Below, one piece after another: positions 51,234-60,843 of a DNA stretch of 64,000 bases (position 1 is its first letter; each line of letters starts with the position of its first letter). Both the position numbers and the translations under genes were made by a program. The notes below the pieces were generated by a model. It saw only the letters and a program-made list of their open reading frames with translations. It was not told the DNA's origin and did no database searches. This DNA is from an uncultured Marinomonas sp. (GTDB lineage Bacteria; Pseudomonadota; Gammaproteobacteria; Pseudomonadales; Marinomonadaceae): contig CANLRQ010000008.1 in NCBI GenBank assembly GCA_947493575.1, positions 61,974 through 125,973 of the forward strand, in the 5' to 3' direction.

Positions 51234-51923
51234 TTAAGACCAAGAGCTATTGTTTACTTTTTTACGTTTGTTTAGTGGAATTAGAATTCCTATTAATAAC
51301 CCGCCGAGGAGTGTGCCTGCTCCAATCGCAAACCATTTTTGTTCATGTGAAGATTGTAGTTTGTCGGCTTTTTCTTGAGCTGTTATTAGCCTTTGTTCAA
51401 GGGATTTGATTTCAAAAGCATTTTCATCGTTACGACTAACTATTTCTTGTGCTTTTTGTGTTAATTGGTTTAATGAGGCTAAATTTTCTTCTAGTTCTAT
51501 TTTTTCAGTAGTTAGCTGGTCTACGTTTGATTTTAATGTGTCAGCAAGGGTTGTCGCTTCATCTAATTGGTCTTGTAAGGTTATTTTTGTTTCAGACAGT
51601 GTGGTTATTTGAGTTTGAAGGCTAACGAGCAGATCTCTGCTTACCTTGTCATCACTTAAAAAGTAATCAGCTACCCAGCCAATGTTGCCAGAAGGGCTTC
51701 GTACCCGTGTATAGCCATTTGATTTTGATAGTACTTCTAAAGGGGTGCCGCTTTTTATCCCTCTTTCTGTTGCTCTTGTGTTGTTGCTTTGGCCTTCACG
51801 AATGGCGACAAATTGGATATCGGAAACGTACACTGTATCAGCTAGAACAGATGAGGTAAGTGCTACAGAAATGAAAAAACCAGAAATTATTTTATAAAAC
51901 ACAATAAGACCCTTAACAATCAA
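51234..51923 (-). CDS. SH3-domain, coiled-coil membrane protein (YgiM-like, TIGR04211 type)
   Basis: A 229-residue protein with a signal peptide or N-terminal anchor (about 1-28, ending SVLA). A bacterial SH3 domain (about 30-95) contains YVSDIQFVAIREGQSNNTRA and NGYTRVRSPSGNIGWVADYFL. A coiled coil (about 98-190), one membrane helix (about 202-222, FAIGAGTLLGGLLIGILIPL) and a short basic cytosolic tail follow. The order SH3-coil-TM-KKR tail matches E. coli YgiM. A periplasmic cell-wall-binding role is inferred from the SH3 fold. It is coupled to the antiporter gene. Confidence 0.85.
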   Translation of the reverse strand: MIVKGLIVFYKIISGFFISVALTSSVLADTVYVSDIQFVAIREGQSNNTRATERGIKSGTPLEVLSKSNGYTRVRSPSGNIGWVADYFLSDDKVSRDLLVSLQTQITTLSETKITLQDQLDEATTLADTLKSNVDQLTTEKIELEENLASLNQLTQKAQEIVSRNDENAFEIKSLEQRLITAQEKADKLQSSHEQKWFAIGAGTLLGGLLIGILIPLNKRKKVNNSSWS

Positions 51924-51973
51924 CAGCTTCAGTCAAATCATACGATAAAGAGGAGTGACTAAATACGCAATAG

Positions 51974-52000
51974 AAAAAAGGCTCAGAAGGAGCCTTTTTT
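51974..52000 (-). terminator. Terminator after cysI-DUF934
   Basis: AAAAAAGGCTC pairs with GAGCCTTTTTT over AGAAG. It lies directly downstream of the minus-strand DUF934 gene and has a T-run on both strands. Confidence 0.85.
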
Positions 52001-52043
52001 CTATCTATCTTGCTTTTGCAGGTAATTCCTAAGCTAAAAAGAA

Positions 52044-52511
52044 TTATCTACGTAAGAAGAGGGGTCTTGGGTCGTTTACATCGCCTTGATATTTTACATC
52101 GAAAGGCTTGTGTAGTTTCAGGGCGCTTTCAAGGTTTACTTCAGCGGAGAAGTCAAAGCTATTAAAACCTACTCTTAATAAATAGCCGAGTTGATCTGGG
52201 ATAAAGTTTCCTAGAGCTCTCAACTCTCCTGTGAAGTTATACCTTTCGCGCAATAACCTAGCGTAGGTAAAACCTCTGCCATCAGCAAAAGCAGGGAAGT
52301 TTACACCGATTACTTTGAATTGGCTTAAATCAATACCTTCTAATAGGCTTGGGTTTTGGTCACTTTCAAGCCAAATTCCCGCAACATGAGTTGGGTTCGC
52401 AAGCCATTTGTCTGCGGGTATGATGCTATTTTCGTTTATAGGTGTATCTTCGTCGTTAATTAGAGAGTATACATTCTCAACAATTAAACCATCTTTAATT
52501 AGCTTTTGCAT
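52044..52511 (-). CDS. DUF934 protein, sulfite-reductase accessory
   Basis: A 155-residue cytosolic protein starting MQKLIKDGLIVENVY, with VIGVNFPAFADGRGFTYARLLRERYNFTGELRALGNFIPDQLGYLLR (in parts), the DUF934 signature, and a C-terminal FDVKYQGDVNDPRPLFLRR. In proteobacteria DUF934 genes follow sulfite-reductase genes and are thought to assist sulfite reduction; the mechanism is not established. ATG 52511 overlaps the cysI end by 17 bases and follows AGAGG. The longer frame to 52559 is not used. Confidence 0.88.
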   Translation of the reverse strand: MQKLIKDGLIVENVYSLINDEDTPINENSIIPADKWLANPTHVAGIWLESDQNPSLLEGIDLSQFKVIGVNFPAFADGRGFTYARLLRERYNFTGELRALGNFIPDQLGYLLRVGFNSFDFSAEVNLESALKLHKPFDVKYQGDVNDPRPLFLRR

Positions 52512-54156
52512 AAGCGGCCTCTTTAAATTGTGTGATCCCAATGCGACGGTAGGTATCAATAAAACGCTCTTCAGGTGTTCTTTGTTTTATATAGACATCA
52601 ACTAGTTTGTGAATCACTTCGCTAATATCTTCTTGTGCAAATGAAGGGCCTAAAATTTTACCAATACTTGCATCATGGCCAGAAGCTCCACCAATTGAAA
52701 TTTGGTAGAACTCTTCCCCTTTTTTGTCAACGCCAAGGATGCCAATGTTTCCTACATGATGGTGTCCGCATGCATTCATGCAGCCCGATATGTTGAGATC
52801 TAATTCGCCTATATCATATAAGTAATCAAGATTTTCAAATTCTGCTTGAATTTGCTCAGCTATTGGGATGGATTTCGCATTTGCTAATGCACAAAAATCG
52901 CCCCCAGGACAACAGATCATATCTGTTAAAAGTCCTAATGTCGGAGTAGCGAATCCTGATTCTTTGCAGTCATTCCACAGATCGATTAGTTGATCTTGTT
53001 TTACATCGGCTAGAACTAGATTCTGTTCATGGCTAACTCTAAGTTCACTGAAGCTGTATTTATCTGCAAGATCGGCTGCTTTATCCATTTGTTCAGCGGT
53101 TGCATCTCCCGGTGCTTGACCTGCTTTCTTTAAGGTTAAAGTGACAATGCGATAGCCTTCTTTTTTATGAGGGAATGTATTGCGCTCATACCAGCGTGCA
53201 AAGCCTGTGCTACTTTCTAGTTTTTCAGTTAGTTCTGAATTGCTATTAGTAAGTTGCTCATAGGATGGTTCAGTAAAGAAGCTTTGTAATCGAGTAAACT
53301 CTGTATCAGGTACAGTGCTTTCTTTGCCTTTAATGTGTTTCCATTCTTCTTCAACGCGTGAACGAAATTCGTCAATGCCTAGGGCTTTAACTAGAATTTT
53401 AATACGTGCTTTGTATTTGTTGTCACGACGTCCGTGTTGGTTATAAACACGAATAATGGCTTCTAAGTAAGTTAATAGATCGGCTCTTGGTATGAAATCA
53501 TTAATTGTTGATCCAACCATAGGGGTACGGCCAAGGCCTCCGCCAACTATAACTTTAAAGCCTATGTCGCCATTGGAGTTTTTCTTAAGATGTAAGCCAA
53601 TATCGTGAACTTGAGTTGCGGCCCTGTCAGCACTTTCCGTTGCATTTACAGCAATTTTAAATTTTCGAGGTAGAAATGCATACTCAGGATGGAAGGTGGA
53701 CCATTGTCGAATTAATTCACAATATGGGCGAGGATCAGCTATTTCATCAGAGATAACACCAGAATATTGATCGGTCGTAGTGTTGCGAATGCAGTTACCG
53801 CTGGTTTGGATTGCATGCATTTCTACATCAGCCAGTTCTGCTAGAATGTCTGGAACATCTTCAAGTTTTGGCCAGTTGAATTGTAAGTTCTGACGTGTGC
53901 TAAAGTGACCATAGCCTCTATCGTAGCGACGACTTATATCAGCAAGTGTTCTTAATTGAACGCTTGAAAGCATGCCGTATGGAATTGCGACGCGAAGCAT
54001 TGGAGCATAGCGTTGAACGTATAAACCATTTTGAAGACGTAATGGTAAAAATTCTTGTTCACTGAGTTCTTTATTTAAAAACCTTTCAGTCTGATCGCGA
54101 AACTGAGCAACGCGCTCTGCAACCAGTTGGTGATCAATGGTGTCATATTGATACAT
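52495..54156 (-). CDS. cysI: Sulfite reductase hemoprotein subunit (nitrite/sulfite reductase family)
   Basis: This is the siroheme/[4Fe-4S] enzyme that reduces sulfite to sulfide for cysteine synthesis. The 553-residue protein has two ferredoxin-like/siroheme repeats (LRTLADISRRYDRGYGHFSTRQNLQFNWP; VGGGLGRTPMVG). Its four cluster cysteines are in CCPGGDFC (Cys416, Cys422) and GCMNAC (Cys459, Cys463). HTSGNCIRN-type residues occur as IQTSGNCIRNTTTDQ. No cysJ flavoprotein gene is adjacent; together with DUF934 this suggests the ferredoxin-dependent Pseudomonas-type enzyme. A nitrite reductase role cannot be fully excluded. Confidence 0.9.
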   Translation of the reverse strand: MYQYDTIDHQLVAERVAQFRDQTERFLNKELSEQEFLPLRLQNGLYVQRYAPMLRVAIPYGMLSSVQLRTLADISRRYDRGYGHFSTRQNLQFNWPKLEDVPDILAELADVEMHAIQTSGNCIRNTTTDQYSGVISDEIADPRPYCELIRQWSTFHPEYAFLPRKFKIAVNATESADRAATQVHDIGLHLKKNSNGDIGFKVIVGGGLGRTPMVGSTINDFIPRADLLTYLEAIIRVYNQHGRRDNKYKARIKILVKALGIDEFRSRVEEEWKHIKGKESTVPDTEFTRLQSFFTEPSYEQLTNSNSELTEKLESSTGFARWYERNTFPHKKEGYRIVTLTLKKAGQAPGDATAEQMDKAADLADKYSFSELRVSHEQNLVLADVKQDQLIDLWNDCKESGFATPTLGLLTDMICCPGGDFCALANAKSIPIAEQIQAEFENLDYLYDIGELDLNISGCMNACGHHHVGNIGILGVDKKGEEFYQISIGGASGHDASIGKILGPSFAQEDISEVIHKLVDVYIKQRTPEERFIDTYRRIGITQFKEAAYAKAN

Positions 54157-54386
54157 AATTAACGGACCGTTTTATAATGGTATTAAAGGAGTAAGTATAC
54201 TGTAGCAAAAATCCCTTATTCTAAAAATGAATATTTATCTATATGTTTAGGGGTTTTTCTAATAAGGCATATTGATCAATAGGTGGTAAAAATAATACCT
54301 TACTTTTTTACTGGGTCTTTCGTAGGGGGTATGTTTTGAGTTAGTATAGGTCCATTGATTACACAGATTCTGATATAAGGTTTTAT

Positions 54387-54968
54387 ATGAATATTACAAT
54401 TACTGAGAGCGCACAAGAATATTTATCTTCATTATTAGAGAAGCAAGACGTTGATGGTATGTCTGTGAGAATGTTTATTCAGCAACCGGGTACCCCTTAT
54501 GCGGAAACATGCTTGGCTTATTGTCGCCCTGAAGAATCTATTGATACCGATGAAGTGCTTAATTTGCCTAAGTTAAGAGTGCTGATTGAAAAGAATTCAG
54601 TGGCTTTTTTAGATGAAGCGTTTGTCGATTATTCGAAAGAAAAAATGGGTGGTCAATTAACGATAAAAGCACCAAATGCAAAAATGCCAAAAGTTTCTGC
54701 TGATAGTCCTATAGAAGATCAAATTAATTATGTGCTTTATTCTGATATCAACCCTGGTCTTGCTGCTCATGGGGGGGAAGTGAGTTTGGTTGAGGTGATT
54801 GACGGACAAGTTGCTGTTTTGATGTTTGGTGGTGGTTGTCAAGGTTGTAGTGCTGTTGATTTAACACTTAAGGAAGGTGTTGAAAAAACACTAATTGAAA
54901 AAGTTCCTGGATTGACGTCGGTGAAGGACTCTACGGATCATACTGTAACTGATAATGCATTTATGTAA
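54387..54968 (+). CDS. nfuA: Fe-S biogenesis protein NfuA
   Basis: NfuA carries a [4Fe-4S] cluster to target apoproteins, especially under oxidative stress or iron limitation. The 193-residue protein has an N-terminal degenerate A-type (HesB-like) domain (ITITESAQEYLSSLLEKQ; VRMFIQQPGTPYAETCLAYC). The C-terminal Nfu domain has the cluster-binding CxxC in FGGGCQGCSAVDLTLKEGV. The gene is divergent from cysI, itself a Fe-S enzyme, across 230 bases. It is followed by a terminator. Confidence 0.95.
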   Translation: MNITITESAQEYLSSLLEKQDVDGMSVRMFIQQPGTPYAETCLAYCRPEESIDTDEVLNLPKLRVLIEKNSVAFLDEAFVDYSKEKMGGQLTIKAPNAKMPKVSADSPIEDQINYVLYSDINPGLAAHGGEVSLVEVIDGQVAVLMFGGGCQGCSAVDLTLKEGVEKTLIEKVPGLTSVKDSTDHTVTDNAFM

Positions 54969-55033
54969 ATGATAAGTTTCCTTTTAATTGAGTGAGAGCT
55001 TTTCTTGCTCATAATTGTGTTGATTGTTTTTTT

Positions 55034-55064
55034 AAGCCAGTATGGATTTCATGCTGGCTTTTTT
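55034..55064 (+). terminator. Terminator after nfuA
   Basis: AAGCCAGTAT pairs with ATGCTGGCTT over GGATTTC, followed by TTTT. It isolates nfuA from secA. Confidence 0.85.
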
Positions 55065-55247
55065 GTGATTTGAAAGACTGCATCAGAGTATTTATGTTTG
55101 AGTTTGTTTTTGGTAACTGCTGGTTATGTATATAAATATTTTAAGGCTGGGGTGTGTTTTTGTTCCTTAAGTCTTGAATATTTTATGTTTTGTCTATATT
55201 GATCTGATAGACTCTATTTATTATTAATTGGCGGCGTTGGATTTAAG

Positions 55248-57950
55248 ATGTTAGGAAATGTCATAAAAAAAATCATCGGTACAAAAAATGACCGAGAAGT
55301 GAAGCGACTCAAAAAACTTATAACGAAAATTAATCAACTTGAATCCTCTTTTTCAGATATTTCAGACGATCTACTGACGCAGAAAACGGTAGAATTTAGA
55401 GAAAGGTTCGCTGCTGGTGAAACGCTAGACTCAATGATGTCAGAGGCTTTTGCGGTTGTTCGTGAAGCGAGTAAACGAGTGATGGGTATGCGTCACTTTG
55501 ATGTTCAGCTAATTGGTGGTGTTGTTCTTCATGAAGGTAAAATTGCCGAAATGAGAACAGGGGAAGGTAAAACACTAGTTGCTACGTTGGCTGTGTATTT
55601 AAATGCGATTGCTCAAAAAGGCGTGCATGTTGTTACGGTTAATGACTATCTAGCAAAAAGGGATGCGAATTGGATGCGTCCTCTTTATGAATTTCTAGAT
55701 ATGTCTGTCGGTGTGGTTTATTCAGGGCAATCTAGAGATGAAAAACGAGCAGCGTACAGAAGTGATATTACTTATGGTACCAACAATGAGTTTGGTTTTG
55801 ATTATTTACGAGACAACATGGTCTTCAAGCTTGAAGATCGTGCGCAAAGGGATCCATTTTTTGCTGTGGTAGATGAGGTGGATTCAATATTAATTGATGA
55901 AGCTAGAACGCCATTAATTATTTCCGGTGCTGTAGAAGATAGCTCTGAGCAATATCGTAAAATTAATATTTTAGCACCTCTTTTAGTTAAGCAAGAAGAA
56001 GGAGAAGATGCTGAAGTTGGCCATTACACTTATGATGAATCTCAAAGGAATATTGAATTAACAGAAAGTGGTCACACGTTTGTTGAAGAATGGTTGTTTG
56101 AACAGGAAATGCTATCCGAGGGTGATAGTCTTTATGCCGCATCTAATTTAACTCTCTTGCACCACGTGCATGCGTGTTTAAAAGCGCATGTTATCTTTCA
56201 GAAAAACGTAGACTATGTAATTCAAGATGGGCAAATTGTCATTGTTGATGAGCATACTGGTCGTACTATGCCGGGCCGCCGTTGGTCTGAGGGTATTCAT
56301 CAAGCTGTTGAAGCTAAAGAGGGTGTGACGATACAAGCAGAAAGTCAAACTTTAGCCTCTACAACATTCCAAAATTACTTCCGTTTGTATGATAAGTTGT
56401 CTGGGATGACTGGAACAGCTGATACAGAGGCGTTTGAGTTTCAGCAAATTTATGACTTAGCTGTGGTTGTTATACCAACTAACAATAAGATTCAAAGAAA
56501 AGATCATAATGATTTAATCTTTATGACAACGGAAGAAAAGTATGGGGCCATTGTTAAAGATATTTTGGAAAACGTTGCATTAGGTCGTCCTGTCTTAGTT
56601 GGTACAGCATCTATTGAGTCTTCTGAGCTTTTGTCTGCTCATTTAGATAAACAGAATATGAAGCATAATGTGCTAAATGCTAAACAGCATGATAGAGAGG
56701 CTCAAATTATTGCTGAAGCTGGCCGCCCTGGCTCGGTTACTATAGCAACTAATATGGCTGGTCGCGGTACGGACATTGTTCTTGGTGGTAATTTGCAGAT
56801 GGAAATTGCAGAGCTTGGTGAGTCTGTCTCTGAAACGCAAATTGAATCCCTAAAAACTGAGTGGCAATCGAGACATGATGCTGTTTTGGCTTCTGGTGGC
56901 CTTCATATAATTGGTACTGAGAGGCATGAATCCCGTCGAATAGATAATCAGTTAAGAGGGCGATCTGGGCGTCAGGGGGATGTTGGGTCATCTCGTTTCT
57001 ACCTTTCTTTAGAAGACAGTTTGATGCGAATCTTTATGTCGGATCGTATTAAAAAGATGATGGTCGCTCTTGGTATGGAAAAGGGTGAGGCTATTGAGCA
57101 TAAAATGGTCTCAAATGCGATTGAAAAGGCTCAAAGAAAAGTCGAAGGTCGCAACTTTGATATTCGTAAGCAACTTTTAGAATATGATGATGTTGCAAAT
57201 GATCAGAGGCAAGTTATTTATAATCAGCGATTCGAAATGATGCAATCAGATGATTTGTCTATGGTTGTTGTAGGTATGCGTGAGGAAGTTGTTGAAGGTG
57301 TTATTAATGAATTTATACCGCCTCAGAGTGTTTTTGATCAATGGGATCTTAGTGGTTTAGAAGATAAGTTAAAGCAAGATTTCTCTCTTGAATTACCTAT
57401 TCAGCAGTGGGTAAGTGAAGATAAGAAATTATATGAAGAGCCGCTTAGAGAAAAAATATTGGCAGGTTTTATTAGTGACTATTCAGAAAAAGAGGAAGTT
57501 GCGGGCCCTGAGTCTATTAGAATGTTTGAAAAGCAAGTTCTGCTACAGGTGCTTGATTCTTTGTGGAAAGAGCACTTACAGACAATGGATATGCTGCGCC
57601 AAGGGATTCATTTGAGGGGGTATGCTCAGAAAAACCCTAAGCAAGAGTATAAGAGAGAGTCGTTTGAGTTATTTCAAAACTTATTAGAGCAAATTAAGTT
57701 TGATGTTGTTCAAATTGTGACTCAGGTTAAAGTTCAATCTCCTGAAGAGTCTCAAAAAATTGAACAGGCTCGCAGAGAAAGTGAAGAAAAAATGAGATTA
57801 AGTATGTCTACAGGTCTGGCTAACAATGATGCTCAAGATGCTGATGTGGATTCTGGTTCTCAAGAGTCGATGACTAAAGTAGGTAGAAATGAACCTTGTC
57901 CTTGTGGTTCGGGTAAAAAATATAAACATTGTCATGGTAGTCTTGTTTAA
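55248..57950 (+). CDS. secA: Protein translocase ATPase SecA
   Basis: SecA is the motor that drives preproteins through SecYEG. The 900-residue protein has Walker [15 protein letters not shown] (about 102-115), the nucleotide-binding and preprotein-crosslinking domains ([34 protein letters not shown]) and [29 protein letters not shown] and [11 protein letters not shown] follow. The C-terminal zinc-binding motif [14 protein letters not shown] binds SecB and ribosomes. No SecM-like arrest peptide was recognised in the 183 bases between the nfuA terminator and the start. Confidence 0.98.
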   Translation: MLGNVIKKIIGTKNDREVKRLKKLITKINQLESSFSDISDDLLTQKTVEFRERFAAGETLDSMMSEAFAVVREASKRVMGMRHFDVQLIGGVVLHEGKIAEMRTGEGKTLVATLAVYLNAIAQKGVHVVTVNDYLAKRDANWMRPLYEFLDMSVGVVYSGQSRDEKRAAYRSDITYGTNNEFGFDYLRDNMVFKLEDRAQRDPFFAVVDEVDSILIDEARTPLIISGAVEDSSEQYRKINILAPLLVKQEEGEDAEVGHYTYDESQRNIELTESGHTFVEEWLFEQEMLSEGDSLYAASNLTLLHHVHACLKAHVIFQKNVDYVIQDGQIVIVDEHTGRTMPGRRWSEGIHQAVEAKEGVTIQAESQTLASTTFQNYFRLYDKLSGMTGTADTEAFEFQQIYDLAVVVIPTNNKIQRKDHNDLIFMTTEEKYGAIVKDILENVALGRPVLVGTASIESSELLSAHLDKQNMKHNVLNAKQHDREAQIIAEAGRPGSVTIATNMAGRGTDIVLGGNLQMEIAELGESVSETQIESLKTEWQSRHDAVLASGGLHIIGTERHESRRIDNQLRGRSGRQGDVGSSRFYLSLEDSLMRIFMSDRIKKMMVALGMEKGEAIEHKMVSNAIEKAQRKVEGRNFDIRKQLLEYDDVANDQRQVIYNQRFEMMQSDDLSMVVVGMREEVVEGVINEFIPPQSVFDQWDLSGLEDKLKQDFSLELPIQQWVSEDKKLYEEPLREKILAGFISDYSEKEEVAGPESIRMFEKQVLLQVLDSLWKEHLQTMDMLRQGIHLRGYAQKNPKQEYKRESFELFQNLLEQIKFDVVQIVTQVKVQSPEESQKIEQARRESEEKMRLSMSTGLANNDAQDADVDSGSQESMTKVGRNEPCPCGSGKKYKHCHGSLV

Positions 57951-57964
57951 ATAGGGGGTGTTAT

Positions 57965-59185
57965 ATGGCTGTAGGTAAATCAGAGTTTCCAACCATTCCT
58001 TCTATTGATGGTGTGCGTATTGGTTTTGCAGAAGCGGGGATAAAAAAACAAAATCGCAAAGATGTTGTTTTGTTTGAGGTGTGTGAAGGGGCATCTGTTG
58101 CAGGTGTTTTTACTCAGAATGCATTTTGCGCTGCTCCTGTAGAGCTTTGTCGAGAGCATATGTTGGTTTCTCCTTCTCGTTATTTACTTATTAATACTGG
58201 CAATGCAAATGCTGGTACGGGTGCGAGGGGAATGCAAGATGCTCGTAGCTGTTGTGATGCTATTGCTGGTTTGGTTGGTGTGGGTGCTTCTGAAGTGTTG
58301 CCGTTTTCTACTGGGGTGATTGGAGAGCACTTGCCTATAGAGAAACTGCTTTCTTCTTTGTCGGTTGCTGTTGATAATTTATCGGTTGGAACTTGGTTTG
58401 ATGCCGGTGAAGGCATTATGACTACCGATACTCGCCCTAAGGGTGCGTATCGTTCTTGTGAATTTGAAGGGCAAGCATTTCATATAGCGGGCGTTTCTAA
58501 AGGTGCTGGAATGATTCGTCCTAATATGGCGACAATGTTAGGGTTTATTGCGACGGATGTGTGTATTGATCAAGGCCTTCTTCAAGTCTTGTTAAAAGAG
58601 GTGGCGAATAAGAGTTTTAATCGCATTACTATTGATAGTGATACATCAACAAATGATTCTTGTATGTTGATTGCTACCGGTAAGGCTGGCAATGATAAAT
58701 TGTTGGATCTAAATTCCGGTTTTGCAAAATATTTTGTGGAGCAATTGACGTCTATAATGCAAGAGTTGGCGCATGCTATTGTAAAAGATGGTGAGGGGGC
58801 GACAAAATTTGTGACTGTAACGGTTGTTAATGCTTTAGCCACGAAGGATGCGACAGATATCGCGTTTGAAATTGCTCACTCTCCTTTGGTTAAAACAGCG
58901 CTTTTTGCATCTGATCCGAATTGGGGGCGTATTTTAGCTGTTGTAGGTCGTGCTGGTGTAAAGTCTTTAGATGTTCATAAAGTTGGAATACATATTAATG
59001 GCGTTGAGATTGTGAGAGATGGAGCTCGATCTCCGTCTTATAGTGAAGAGTTGGGTCAATCCGCTATGTCTCCTGAAAATATTGAAATTAAGATTGATCT
59101 AAACCTTGGTGGTTCGCATGATACTGTTTGGACTACGGATTTGTCTCATGAGTATGTAACAATTAATGCGGAGTATCGAACTTAA
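57965..59185 (+). CDS. argJ: Bifunctional ornithine acetyltransferase / N-acetylglutamate synthase
   Basis: ArgJ transfers acetyl from N-acetylornithine to glutamate, recycling acetyl in arginine synthesis. The 406-residue precursor has GIKKQNRKDVVLFEVCEGASVAGVFT (in parts), NTGNANAGTGARG and GIMTTDTRPKGA. The autocleavage site lies in KGAGMIRPNMATMLGFIATD, between Ala and the nucleophilic Thr. FNRITIDSDTSTNDS follows. An ArgJ cycle means a separate ArgE is not required. secA-argJ-mutT is also the pseudomonad order. Confidence 0.96.
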   Translation: MAVGKSEFPTIPSIDGVRIGFAEAGIKKQNRKDVVLFEVCEGASVAGVFTQNAFCAAPVELCREHMLVSPSRYLLINTGNANAGTGARGMQDARSCCDAIAGLVGVGASEVLPFSTGVIGEHLPIEKLLSSLSVAVDNLSVGTWFDAGEGIMTTDTRPKGAYRSCEFEGQAFHIAGVSKGAGMIRPNMATMLGFIATDVCIDQGLLQVLLKEVANKSFNRITIDSDTSTNDSCMLIATGKAGNDKLLDLNSGFAKYFVEQLTSIMQELAHAIVKDGEGATKFVTVTVVNALATKDATDIAFEIAHSPLVKTALFASDPNWGRILAVVGRAGVKSLDVHKVGIHINGVEIVRDGARSPSYSEELGQSAMSPENIEIKIDLNLGGSHDTVWTTDLSHEYVTINAEYRT

Positions 59186-59580
59186 TGGTAGTTAAAGTAT
59201 CTGCTGGAGCTATTTTGAGGGAAGGTTCTGTTTTTATTGCGTTAAGAGGTGTTGGTCAGCATCAAGGTGGTTTGTGGGAGTTTCCTGGTGGTAAATGTGA
59301 GTTTGGGGAATCTGCTGAGTTGGCTTTATCGCGAGAGTTAAAAGAAGAAATTGGGATTGAGGTTTGCTCTTCTTTTTTGTTGATGGAATTGGAGCATGAT
59401 TATGGAGATAAGACTGTATGTCTTAGCTTTTTTGTGGTTGATGATTTTAAAGGTGAGCCTAAAGGTGTCGAAGGGCAGTTAGTTAAGTGGGTGCCGTTGA
59501 GAGAGTTGCAAGGCATTTCTTTTCCTAAGGCAAATGTGGCTTTTGTTGATAAGTTATTGGATTATTATTCTACTGTTTAG
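59185..59580 (+). CDS. mutT: Nudix hydrolase, MutT (8-oxo-dGTP pyrophosphatase)
   Basis: MutT removes 8-oxo-dGTP from the nucleotide pool. The 131-residue protein has GLWEFPGGKCEFGES followed by RELKEEIGIEV, together the full Nudix box G-x5-E-x7-R-E-x2-E-E-x-G. The protein ends after the Nudix fold and lacks the ThiE-like extension found in some pseudomonads. Its start overlaps the argJ stop by one base. Confidence 0.92.
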   Translation: MVVKVSAGAILREGSVFIALRGVGQHQGGLWEFPGGKCEFGESAELALSRELKEEIGIEVCSSFLLMELEHDYGDKTVCLSFFVVDDFKGEPKGVEGQLVKWVPLRELQGISFPKANVAFVDKLLDYYSTV

Positions 59581-59595
59581 CCTCCTTGTTTGTTT

Positions 59596-59622
59596 AAAAA
59601 AAGCGCTCTAGGCGCTTTTTTT
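59596..59622. terminator. Bidirectional terminator between mutT and the tandem-receiver gene
   Basis: AAAAAAGCGC pairs with GCGCTTTTTT over a short loop, with T-runs in both directions. It reaches into the stop codon of the minus-strand gene. Confidence 0.85.
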
Positions 59623-60418
59623 AATTGAGTATATTGGCGAGTAGCTCTCGGACAGTCGTTGGGTCGAAGGGTTTGTCGCAGATCGCATCCACTCCGGCTT
59701 GGGCGATATTTGAAAGATGTGACTCGTTTGATTCTGAGCTTACCATAAGAACGGGTATGTGCGCATGCTCAGAGCTCATTCTGACTTTCTCTGTAAGTTC
59801 TCTGCCATCCATTTCTGGCATGTTGTAGTCGGTGACGATTAGGTCATATGTTTCTTCTGCCAGAAGTGCTATTGCTTCCTTTCCGTTTTCGGCTTCGTCA
59901 AATTGCTCTATTCCCATGCTGCCCATGGTGCGCATTATGTGTTTCCTTGCTAAGCGACTGTCGTCAACAACCATGACTTTTAAGTCTTTAGGGTCGAAAA
60001 ACTCTAGGTCAATATCATTGTTGCCGATATAAGACATTGTGGCTTTAATAGCTCTGGTGAGATCTTTACTGTCAAAAGGTTTTGGTAGTATTGCAAGTAC
60101 TCCAGATTGACGTAATCTTTCTAAGTATGATTTATTATGCTCGCTAGAAATTAACATAAATGCCTGATTTTCTGTATCTGGGCTGTTTCTGATTTCTTGT
60201 AATAAATCATCTGCCGTGCCGTCTGCTAAATACATTGATGATATGACAAGGTCTGGGGTGTAAGTAGTAAGTGTGGTTAATGTTTCATTTATGTTTGATG
60301 CGTATTCAACTGTTGGGATTCCCGCATCGGACAATGCTCTAGAGATGACTTTCCTTTGTACATCGGAAGGTTCAATTAGTAGTACGGATAAATCTTGAGT
60401 AAATATTTGAGTGGTCAT
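59621..60418 (-). CDS. Tandem response-regulator receiver protein (two REC domains)
   Basis: A 265-residue protein made of two CheY-like receiver domains and no output domain. REC2 (about 146-265) is intact: acidic pair Asp152/153 in VMVVDDSRLARK, phospho-acceptor Asp197 (IVTDYNMPEMDG), SS near 227 and Lys249. REC1 (about 11-130) keeps a switch Ser and Lys113 (LPKPFD). It has EP in place of the acidic pair (LLIEPSDV) and Ser61 where the phospho-acceptor Asp should be, so it is probably not phosphorylatable. No kinase is adjacent. A role in chemotaxis-like or c-di-GMP signalling is possible but unproven. Confidence 0.9.
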   Translation of the reverse strand: MTTQIFTQDLSVLLIEPSDVQRKVISRALSDAGIPTVEYASNINETLTTLTTYTPDLVISSMYLADGTADDLLQEIRNSPDTENQAFMLISSEHNKSYLERLRQSGVLAILPKPFDSKDLTRAIKATMSYIGNNDIDLEFFDPKDLKVMVVDDSRLARKHIMRTMGSMGIEQFDEAENGKEAIALLAEETYDLIVTDYNMPEMDGRELTEKVRMSSEHAHIPVLMVSSESNESHLSNIAQAGVDAICDKPFDPTTVRELLANILN

Positions 60419-60534
60419 TGATATTCTCTAGTCGATAAAATGTTCGTCTTAATTGAGATTATCATAATGTTGTAAGGTATGCTTTACTGTTTATATTTGT
60501 TAATGCGTAAATAGTTGCTGAGTTTGGAGGGTTG

Positions 60535-60813
60535 ATGAGTGTAGCGAGTGCATGTCACATATTGGTTAAAACTAAATCTGAGGCTGAAAGTATTAAGGAT
60601 AAGTTGGACCAGGGTGGAGACTTTTATCAGTTGGCTAAAAAGCATTCAACGTGCCCTTCTGGTCGAAAAGGAGGGGATTTAGGGGAGTTTAAAAAAGGCG
60701 ATATGGTAAGGGCATTTGATCAGGCTGTTTTTAAAGGGCCTTTGTTGCAGGTTCAAGGTCCAATTAAGACAAAGTTTGGGTTTCATTTGATTAAAGTTTT
60801 GTATCGAAATTAA
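60535..60813 (+). CDS. ppiC: Peptidyl-prolyl cis-trans isomerase C (parvulin)
   Basis: A single-domain parvulin of 92 residues that isomerises proline peptide bonds. It closely follows E. coli PpiC: ACHILVKTKSEAE, FYQLAKKHSTCPSGRKGGDLGEF, MVRAFDQAVF and KTKFGFHLIKVLYRN. No signal peptide, so cytosolic. ATG 60535 follows GGAGGG; an in-frame TTG one codon earlier is less likely. Confidence 0.96.
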   Translation: MSVASACHILVKTKSEAESIKDKLDQGGDFYQLAKKHSTCPSGRKGGDLGEFKKGDMVRAFDQAVFKGPLLQVQGPIKTKFGFHLIKVLYRN

Positions 60814-60843
60814 TTTATTGTTTCTAATAATTAAGGGGTGTTT

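Noticed and set aside
54969..55247. Possible secM arrest peptide upstream of secA
   Set aside because: No short frame with an arrest-like FxxxxWIxxxxGIRAGP motif is readable; the region contains the nfuA terminator and nothing else recognisable.
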